From NCBI RefSeq assembly GCF_006968745.1, contig NZ_CP030118.1, positions 2,182,654 to 2,246,653 of the forward strand: DNA of 64,000 nt. The letters run 5' to 3'. How positions within the stretch are numbered: position 1 is the first letter of the stretch; every line of letters begins with the position of its first letter. Of the stretch, positions 58,585 to 64,000 are shown one piece after another. This DNA is from Brasilonema sennae CENA114 (lineage in GTDB: Bacteria > Cyanobacteriota > Cyanobacteriia > Cyanobacteriales > Nostocaceae). The notes under the pieces are model-generated. The model was not told the origin of the DNA, did no database searches, and saw nothing but the letters and a program-made list of their open reading frames with translations. Position numbers and translations under genes: made by a program.

Positions 58585-59766
58585 TTAATGGAGGTCATCT
58601 TTTAGCTTCGTAAGACTGCTAAATTCATAAATATGGGAGCAAACCTGTTCAACTTGGTCTGTGGTCATAGTTGGAAACAGTGGTAGTGTTATAACACTTT
58701 GGGCAAACAAGCGGCTTTGTTCTAAGTCATGACTTGTCAAATGTCTAAACGCTGTAAAGTCTGCTAAGCAGGGGTAGTGAAAGCTTGTTTGAATGCCTGC
58801 TTGCTTTAAAGCTTTGACTACATGAGTGCGAGTTTCCCTATCTGGTGCTACAAGTGCCATTAAGTGATGAGCGGAGTCACCAAGATAGTCCCAAAAGGGA
58901 ACAGTCCAACCTGATAGCGGGGTCAGATGCTTTTGATAAGCTAATACAATTTGCTGGCGTCGGGAGTTATTGCGCTTCAGTTTTCTAAGCTGAACTCTAC
59001 CCAATGCAGCTCGCAACTCATCAAGTCGATAGTTATACCCGTGTAGGATTACATCATAAGAGCTTGCATGACCTTTGTGACGCTCCCAAGAGAGAGTCGT
59101 CATTCCATGGGAGCGAAGCAGACGCAGACGTTCAGCTAAATTATCCCGATTGGTAGTGACTAAACCGCCTTCTCCAGTTGCTAAGTTTTTATTGCTAAAG
59201 AATGAAAAGCAGGCAATATCACCCAGCGTGCCTACCATGTTCCCATGGGGCTCTCTTGCTTGGGAGTCAAGGTAACGTGCTCCTACAGCATGACAGGCAT
59301 CTTCAATCAATACCAAACCATATTGCTGACAAATTGTTTGAATTTCTGCCATGCGACAAGGGTAACCACCATAGTGCATAACTACAACAGCTTTTGTACG
59401 AGGCGAGATGCAACGTTCAATATCTGCTGGATCTATTGTAGGTTCATTCAGACCAATAATATCGGCAAACACTGGTTTCACGCCTATTGCTACAGCCATG
59501 TTGGCTGCTGCTACAAAATTAATTGCGGGTTGAATAATCTCATCCCCAGGCTCTAACCCCAGTGCCAGATAGGACAAGTGCAAAGCTGCTGTTCCATTAG
59601 CTACAGCGATCGCATGCTTTACTCCCAAAAATTCTGCAAACTCCTGTTCAAAAGCCTGAACTTCTGGCCCCATAGAAAGCCACTTACTTTGCAGCACTCT
59701 TTGAACAGCCATGGTTTCTTCAGAACCATAATCCAAATCGCTAAGAGGAATGTGCCAATTAGACAA
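58585..59766 (-). CDS. DegT/DnrJ/EryC1/StrS sugar aminotransferase
   Basis: The protein makes an amino sugar by PLP-dependent transamination of a keto-sugar nucleotide or cyclitol. The Lys for PLP is in FSFFSNKNLATGEGGLVTTN, with GTAALHLSYLAL, VLIEDACHAVGARY and HGYNYRLDELRAALGRVQ as family blocks. I start it at a TTG at 59766, giving 393 residues, because GGGAGGAG stands eight nt upstream and the protein then begins SNWHIPLSDLDYG. ATG/GTG starts at 59820-59832 would overlap the upstream gene by 60-70 bp. The TTG overlaps that gene's stop by 8 bp. Confidence 0.9.
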   Translation of the reverse strand: MSNWHIPLSDLDYGSEETMAVQRVLQSKWLSMGPEVQAFEQEFAEFLGVKHAIAVANGTAALHLSYLALGLEPGDEIIQPAINFVAAANMAVAIGVKPVFADIIGLNEPTIDPADIERCISPRTKAVVVMHYGGYPCRMAEIQTICQQYGLVLIEDACHAVGARYLDSQAREPHGNMVGTLGDIACFSFFSNKNLATGEGGLVTTNRDNLAERLRLLRSHGMTTLSWERHKGHASSYDVILHGYNYRLDELRAALGRVQLRKLKRNNSRRQQIVLAYQKHLTPLSGWTVPFWDYLGDSAHHLMALVAPDRETRTHVVKALKQAGIQTSFHYPCLADFTAFRHLTSHDLEQSRLFAQSVITLPLFPTMTTDQVEQVCSHIYEFSSLTKLKDDLH

Positions 59767-60520
59767 GGTCAAACTCCTCCCTTTTTTCGGAAAAGATTTC
59801 CTGGGCTTTGGCGTAGTCATCCGGTCTACCAATATCTAACCAGAGGCAATCGGTCGGATACGCACAAATTCGCTCCCCTTTTGCCAAAAGTCGCAATACC
59901 AGATCGGGCAGATCAAGATATTTGCCGTACTCAATGTGTTTAAGTACGCTCGGTTCATAGACATAGATCCCCATGCTGACTTGATACTTTGTTTCTGGCT
60001 TCTCCAAGTAATCAACGACTTGATAGGTATCGTCCAATTTTAGAACACCTAGGTCTATTTTGACTGTGCGAGTATGGGTTGCGATTGTGAGCAATGCTTT
60101 CTGTTCTCGGTGGAACTGCACCAGATCATGAAAATTTAGATTAGTTAACAAATCTCCATTCATTACCAAAAATGTATCATCAAGATTGGGAACAAATGAT
60201 AGTGAACCCGCTGTTCCCGTTGGTTCTTCTTCTTCGATAAAATGGAGTGTAATGTGTTCAACTAGCTTCTGCCGATGGTCAAAGTATGCTTTAACCAACT
60301 CAGCTAGATGCCCTAAGGCAAGAGTAATATCAGTAATACCATAGTGGATAAGGCGACGGATTAAGACTTCCAGTACAGGTGTATCGCCTAAGGGTACAAG
60401 AGGCTTAGGAAAGTTGACGGTAAAAGGTCTCAGTCTGGTTCCCTTACCCCCAGCCAAAATGACAGTTCTTAACCCGGCTGCACTGCTATTACATTTATTC
60501 ATTAGAGATTCTGTACTCAT
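59759..60520 (-). CDS. NDP-sugar nucleotidyltransferase
   Basis: The 253-residue protein has the RmlA/GmhD-type signature LRTVILAGGKGTRLRPFTVN then FPKPLVPLGDTPVLEVLI. The metal-binding VMNGDLLTNLNFHDL follows, then ETKYQVSMGIYVYEPSVL and LWLDIGRPDDYAKAQEIF. It activates a sugar 1-phosphate with an NTP to NDP-sugar; the sugar and base are not decidable. It is the first intact gene of the minus-strand operon. Its first codons overlap the end of the truncated dehydratase remnant, and a copy of its 5' end is left at 62332-62366 after the intact dehydratase gene. Confidence 0.9.
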   Translation of the reverse strand: MSTESLMNKCNSSAAGLRTVILAGGKGTRLRPFTVNFPKPLVPLGDTPVLEVLIRRLIHYGITDITLALGHLAELVKAYFDHRQKLVEHITLHFIEEEEPTGTAGSLSFVPNLDDTFLVMNGDLLTNLNFHDLVQFHREQKALLTIATHTRTVKIDLGVLKLDDTYQVVDYLEKPETKYQVSMGIYVYEPSVLKHIEYGKYLDLPDLVLRLLAKGERICAYPTDCLWLDIGRPDDYAKAQEIFSEKREEFDLV

Positions 60521-60703
60521 GCGACATAATCTCTATAATGATATTGCTTAGAGTAGCTCCACACATAATCAGCTACTCGAGACAATTCCTTATCTAGAGA
60601 GATTGTCAGTCTCCACCCCAATATCCGTGGTGCCTTAGATGCATCACACAAGAGTAGTTCAACTTGACTATCTTGGGGTCGTTGTCGTTCAATCACACTC
60701 ACT
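60517..60703 (-). pseudogene. LegB-like dehydratase C-terminal remnant
   Basis: The minus strand encodes ERQRPQDSQVELLLCDASKA, PRILGWRLTISLDKELSRVA and DYVWSYSKQYHYRDYVA, nearly the same as the last ~60 residues of the intact gene at 62367. Upstream of it the sequence switches abruptly to the 3' end of pgm in reverse. It is a truncated duplicate. The DNA similarity with the intact copy continues past its stop into the start of the nucleotidyltransferase gene. Confidence 0.9.
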
Positions 60704-60704
60704 A

Positions 60705-60777
60705 CAATTTTTGCCCAACTTAGTATACTCAGGGGGATGGAAAAACCTACGCTTATTACCTGATTTCGGCACATTGT
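60705..60777 (+). pseudogene. pgm: pgm 3'-end remnant
   Basis: The plus strand reads [17 protein letters not shown] then a stop, matching the C-terminus of the intact pgm ([17 protein letters not shown]) and about 14 bases beyond its stop codon. About 70 bp are shared with 51009-51078. It is joined directly to the dehydratase remnant, which marks a recombination junction. Confidence 0.87.
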
Positions 60778-60983
60778 TAAATTGGCTAAGGTATTGCAAT
60801 AATACAGCTAACAGAGGCAACGTCAGGTGTGGCAGGTTAATACGAGGAGCGTACCTGATCTCAATCCCAAAACTTTTCGGTCTACTGACGACTTTATGAA
60901 AGAATAAATACGTTGAAGTCACTATCAATGCCGATTGCCGTTTGTAGATGTGAAGCCACAATAGTACAAATTCTGGAGAATCT

Positions 60984-61937
60984 ATGTTTTACAAGAATAA
61001 AAAGGTTTTAGTAACTGGAGGAGCAGGGTTAATTGGCACTCATTTGATCGAGGAATTGTTAAATCGCGGGGCAGTGGTGCGAGCAACACTTCATAAAAAG
61101 CCATCCCTCGTTCAGGACGAGCGTATCGAATATGTCCAGTGTGACTTGACCCAACGGGATGACTGTTATGAAGTGGTGAAAGGCATGAACTATGTTTTTC
61201 TCTGTGCTGCCAATACTTCAGGTGCTGCCGTTATGGCTAGAAACCCAGTGGCTCACGTCACAATTAATCTCCTACTCAATTCCCAGATGTTTGAAGCTGC
61301 CTGTCTGTCAAAGGTCAATCGTCTACTGTTTATCAGTAGCACCACTATCTATCCCCCAGCAGATTACCCGGTTAAAGAAACTGAAGCCTTTGTGGGTGAC
61401 CCATACCCCAGCTACATGGGGGTGGGCTGGATGAAGCGTTACATTGAAAAATTGGCGCAGTTTTACTACCAACGCTATGGCTTCAAAGTCGCTGTCGTGC
61501 GTCCCACAAATGTCTACGGACCTTACGACAAATTTGACTTTGAAACTTCCCAGGTATTGCCTGCACTAATTCGTAGATCTCTGGAGAAGCAGAATCCGTT
61601 TGAGGTCTGGGGAGATGGTTCGACAGTGCGAGATTTTGTCTACGCAACCGATCTTGTGACAGGAATCCTAGCAGCAATGGAACACTGTGCTAACTGTGAT
61701 CCCATCAACATCGGCTCCGGTCAACCCGTGACTATTAAGGAAGCGGTAGAATTGATTCTCAAACTAACTGGGCATACCGTTCCTCCGACCTACGATCCAT
61801 CCAAGCCAACGACTATTCCCATTCGCCTAGTTGATTTGACCAAAGCTCAGAAGCTACTGAATTACCAGCCCAAAGTAGATTTTGAGACTGGACTGAAGCA
61901 GACAATTAACTGGTATCGCCAGGTTACCGGACTTTGA
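60984..61937 (+). CDS. NAD-dependent sugar epimerase/dehydratase, SDR family
   Basis: The 317-residue protein has the extended-SDR Rossmann motif KVLVTGGAGLIGTHLIEELL, CDLTQRDDCYEVVKGMNYVF, and LLFISSTTIYPP with the Ser-Thr pair. NVYGPYDKFDFETSQVLPAL and WGDGSTVRDFVYATDLVTGI resemble GDP-fucose-synthase/UDP-glucose-epimerase relatives. GGAG at 60973 fits the ATG. The usual YxxxK is SYMGVGWMK, with Val where the catalytic Tyr should stand four residues before Lys. Another Tyr is three residues earlier. The gene is opposite in direction to its neighbours and lies between duplicated segments. Confidence 0.87.
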   Translation: MFYKNKKVLVTGGAGLIGTHLIEELLNRGAVVRATLHKKPSLVQDERIEYVQCDLTQRDDCYEVVKGMNYVFLCAANTSGAAVMARNPVAHVTINLLLNSQMFEAACLSKVNRLLFISSTTIYPPADYPVKETEAFVGDPYPSYMGVGWMKRYIEKLAQFYYQRYGFKVAVVRPTNVYGPYDKFDFETSQVLPALIRRSLEKQNPFEVWGDGSTVRDFVYATDLVTGILAAMEHCANCDPINIGSGQPVTIKEAVELILKLTGHTVPPTYDPSKPTTIPIRLVDLTKAQKLLNYQPKVDFETGLKQTINWYRQVTGL

Positions 61938-62235
61938 CACTGCCCAGAGTCGAGGAGCAAATAGACTGGAATAGTGGCACAATTTACGTAAAGCAAGTTA
62001 AAAAAGGTACTCCGTCTATTTATCGTCTTTACTCTGAGGAAATTCGCGCTCTCCGCAAGCTGCAAAGAGATTATCCTGCTAGTCCCTATGTTTTCCAGTC
62101 TTCTCGACACGGATCATTAGCACAAGAACTATCGCTGGAATTGTTGAACGGGCTGGTGAGAAGGCTTGTCTACCTTTTCCTGTTCATGCCCATATGCTAC
62201 GGCATGGAACAACTTATATTCCAAAGACCTCTTGA
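61938..62235 (+). pseudogene. Tyrosine recombinase (integrase) C-terminal remnant
   Basis: The first frame reads IDWNSGTIYVKQVKKGTPSI then YSEEIRALRKLQRDYPASPY VFQSS, typical of the catalytic domain of small phage-type integrases. After a frame change it continues GEKACLPFPVHAHMLRHGTT YI and stops, containing the HxxR-type HMLRHG motif. The N-terminal part and the catalytic Tyr end are missing. Its first base follows the epimerase stop, so the epimerase may have been joined to it by rearrangement. Confidence 0.8.
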
Positions 62236-62331
62236 CAAAAATGCAATTACCTTAACCTCTCACGGATGAATACTGTTTTTTGGAAAATGTTTAAAGGATG
62301 ATTGCAAGGGATCAATTATCAACTTACCGCA

Positions 62332-62553
62332 CTGTTGTTACATTTATTCATAAAAGGATTGTATACTCATACGACATAATCTCTATGGCGATATTGCTCA
62401 GAGTAGCTTCGCACATAATCAGCTACTCGAGACAATCCCTCATCTAGTGAGATTATTGGTTTCCACCCCAACATGCGTTGTGCCTTAGACGCATCACACA
62501 AGAGTAGTTGAACTTCGCTATGTTGGGGTCGTTGTCGTTCAGTCACGCTCACA
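62332..62553. repeat. ~220-bp direct repeat flanking the 60.7-62.3 kb segment
   Basis: The sequence at 62332-62553 is a near copy of 60479-60703, in the same orientation. It covers the first ~40 bp of the nucleotidyltransferase gene region and the last ~60 codons of the dehydratase. The 1.6-kb segment between the two carries the pgm remnant, the SDR epimerase gene and the integrase remnant. This shows that the ancestral order was dehydratase followed directly by nucleotidyltransferase. Confidence 0.85.
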
Positions 62554-63344
62554 ATTTCCGCCTTGCTACCAACCACACTCAAACATCGTTGAGCAATCTC
62601 CGCTACACTCACTGCTGTACCTTGCCCAAAGTGAATGGTTTCTCCTTCAATCCCTGGTGTTTGAGCTGCTAACAAGAACGCCTGCACAGTATCTGAAACA
62701 AAGGTCAGGTCACGCTTTGGTTCTAGATTTCCGAGAGTGATTTTTTCAACTTTGGCGATAGCCTGAGTCAACACCGTTGGAATGATAGCACGGGCAGATT
62801 GACGAGGCCCATAGGTGTTGAATGGGCGGAAGGTTACGACAGGTAGATCATAGCTACAGAAATAAGATTCAGCTAGCTTATCTGCGGCTATTTTGCTTGC
62901 AGCGTATGGAGATTGCGCTTGTAATGGATGAGCTTCATTTATGGGAGTGTAACGAGCTGTACCATAAACCTCACTTGTAGAAGTTACAATTAGCCGACGT
63001 ACACTTGCTTGACGACAGGCCTGCAGAACATTTAGAGTTCCACACACATTCGTAGCCACATAGGAAGCTGGGGCTTGGTAGGAATAGGGAATACCAATTA
63101 AGGCAGCAAGGTGGAATACAACCTCGCACCCTGCAACCAGACTGGTGACCAAATAAGTATCTGTGATGTCCCCCAGACACACCTCTAGTTTGCTTTGCAA
63201 TTCAGGTCGTAACTCTCGGAGATGCCCCCAGTTATTTTGGCTATTGTAATGTACTAAAGCCCGAACTTTGTATCCCTGGCTTAACAAGGCTTCAGTGAGA
63301 TGGCTGCCAATAAAACCACCTGCACCTGTAACCAACACTGTCAT
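62367..63344 (-). CDS. NDP-sugar 4,6-dehydratase, LegB-like
   Basis: The 325-residue extended SDR begins MTVLVTGAGGFIGSHLTEAL. It has the typical LegB-like block FHLAALIGIPYSYQAPASYV, the active-site VTSTSEVYGTARYTPINEAH, QSPYAASKIAADKL (YxxxK), and RPFNTYGPRQSARAIIPTVL. LegB removes water from UDP-GlcNAc to give the 4-keto-6-deoxy sugar that an aminotransferase can use. AGGAGA stands before the ATG. With the DegT aminotransferase and nucleotidyltransferase downstream on the same strand it fits a bacillosamine- or legionaminate-type amino-sugar route. The actual nucleotide sugar is unproven. Confidence 0.88.
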   Translation of the reverse strand: MTVLVTGAGGFIGSHLTEALLSQGYKVRALVHYNSQNNWGHLRELRPELQSKLEVCLGDITDTYLVTSLVAGCEVVFHLAALIGIPYSYQAPASYVATNVCGTLNVLQACRQASVRRLIVTSTSEVYGTARYTPINEAHPLQAQSPYAASKIAADKLAESYFCSYDLPVVTFRPFNTYGPRQSARAIIPTVLTQAIAKVEKITLGNLEPKRDLTFVSDTVQAFLLAAQTPGIEGETIHFGQGTAVSVAEIAQRCLSVVGSKAEIVSVTERQRPQHSEVQLLLCDASKAQRMLGWKPIISLDEGLSRVADYVRSYSEQYRHRDYVV

Positions 63345-63469
63345 TATAACTCTCCTGGTTTAAGATTTGTGATTAGGGTTAAAGGTGTAGGATAACTCCA
63401 AAAAGCGAAAGAAATTTGAATGCTTGTTGACACAACTAGAAAAGCTGGTTACGCAAGAAGGGTAATAGC

Positions 63470-64000
63470 CTATATACAAATGCTATGTTGTTTCAGAATT
63501 ATCTGAACTGCATCCAATATATCCGAGGCGAGAAACGAGATTTGGTTGTCATCTTGCCATTCAAGAGAATACAGCCCTGTTTTCAGGAGACAACTACCTT
63601 TGCAACCAGCGTTTACACCAGCCAGCACATCACTGATGGAGTCGCCAATCATCCAGCTATCTGCTACAGAGAGTCCTAATTCCTGGGCTGCTAAGAGCAG
63701 CATACCAGGACCCGGCTTTCTATCAAAATACTCAACTTTGCGTAAGTCTGAAGTACGAGGAACGTGAGTGGAAAAGTAAATACCCTCCACACTTGCTCCC
63801 TGCATAGAAAGGAGCTGCTCCATCTTATCGTGAATAGCTTTTAGTCCCTCGAAAGTCAGCATTCCCCGTCCAACTACTGACTGATTGGTTACCACTACGC
63901 AGGCAAACCCTGCGCTTTGCAAGAGACAGAGAGCCTCGGCTGCTCCTTGCTCAAGTACTACCTGCTCTGGGGAGCAAAGATGATGCACATGTTTGATGAG
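63470..64000 (-). CDS. HAD-family phosphatase, GmhB/HisB-like, partial
   Basis: The frame is open to the window edge, so the N-terminus with the DxD nucleophile lies outside. Visible parts are ACVVVTNQSVVGRGMLTFEG, FDRKPGPGMLLLAAQELGLS and SWMIGDSISDVLAGVNAGCK, the three later motifs of HAD-IIIA phosphatases such as GmhB. The zinc-binding Cys residues found in many GmhB proteins are absent in THVPRTSDLRKVEYFDRKPG. It may dephosphorylate a sugar bisphosphate before nucleotidyl transfer, in step with the nucleotidyltransferase encoded downstream. The gap to the dehydratase gene is 125 bp. Confidence 0.85.
   Translation of the reverse strand, partial: LIKHVHHLCSPEQVVLEQGAAEALCLLQSAGFACVVVTNQSVVGRGMLTFEGLKAIHDKMEQLLSMQGASVEGIYFSTHVPRTSDLRKVEYFDRKPGPGMLLLAAQELGLSVADSWMIGDSISDVLAGVNAGCKGSCLLKTGLYSLEWQDDNQISFLASDILDAVQIILKQHSICI

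Noticed and set aside
61934..62269. Functional integrase
   Set aside because: The frame is broken, and the N-terminal part and catalytic Tyr region are missing.

Overview
The window looks like chromosome from a large-genome filamentous (Nostocales-type) cyanobacterium. The palindrome GCGATCGC (HIP1) recurs inside and between genes. Cyanobacterial markers are present (Gun4, NdhM, the Rre1/Ycf29 response regulator, NarM, a CtpB-type protease). The spacers carry heptamer tandem repeats, GC-rich mosaic repeats, small mobile elements and decayed genes, which is typical of these genomes. I cannot name the species.

Layout. 0-5.5 kb: start of rsgA, a hypothetical gene, a DUF72 gene split by a complete IS630-family element, and a metallophosphoesterase. 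6.5-19.8 kb: mostly housekeeping and metabolic genes (hexapeptide acyltransferase, mtnA, gun4, icd, an acyltransferase, a GMC oxidoreductase, a PD-(D/E)XK nuclease, a GNAT enzyme, recJ). 19.9-24.3 kb: accessory island with a broken transposase, two copies of a ~150-bp miniature element, and a three-gene set: a VioC-like Fe(II)/2-oxoglutarate amino-acid hydroxylase, an EamA exporter and an AlaX-like tRNA-editing protein. 24.3-32.5 kb: YdcF, CtpB and a run of glycosyltransferase, methyltransferase and deacetylase genes. 32.8-36.9 kb: rre1, leuD, ndhM and small genes.

37.7-44.3 kb holds a signalling group: zinc-ribbon PP2C phosphatase, CHAT-FHA protein, an unknown helical protein, and (opposite strand) an FHA-PrsW membrane protease. 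44.5-51 kb is a graveyard: a TnpB end, two independently decayed narB 3' ends around a bestrophin gene, a decayed nitric oxide synthase oxygenase fragment and several small elements, beside intact pfpI, narM and psiE genes.

51-64 kb: pgm and a MATE pump, then a minus-strand operon (nucleotidyltransferase, DegT aminotransferase, radical SAM, methyltransferase, PIG-L deacetylase, GT4 glycosyltransferase) for an amino-sugar glycoconjugate, with a LegB-like dehydratase and a HAD phosphatase upstream. This part was rearranged by duplication: pieces of the dehydratase gene occur at three places and the 3' end of pgm at two. The most interesting leads are the hydroxylase/exporter/tRNA-editing set, the PP2C/CHAT-FHA/FHA-PrsW group, the miniature-element family with its decayed parent, and the nitric oxide synthase remnant.
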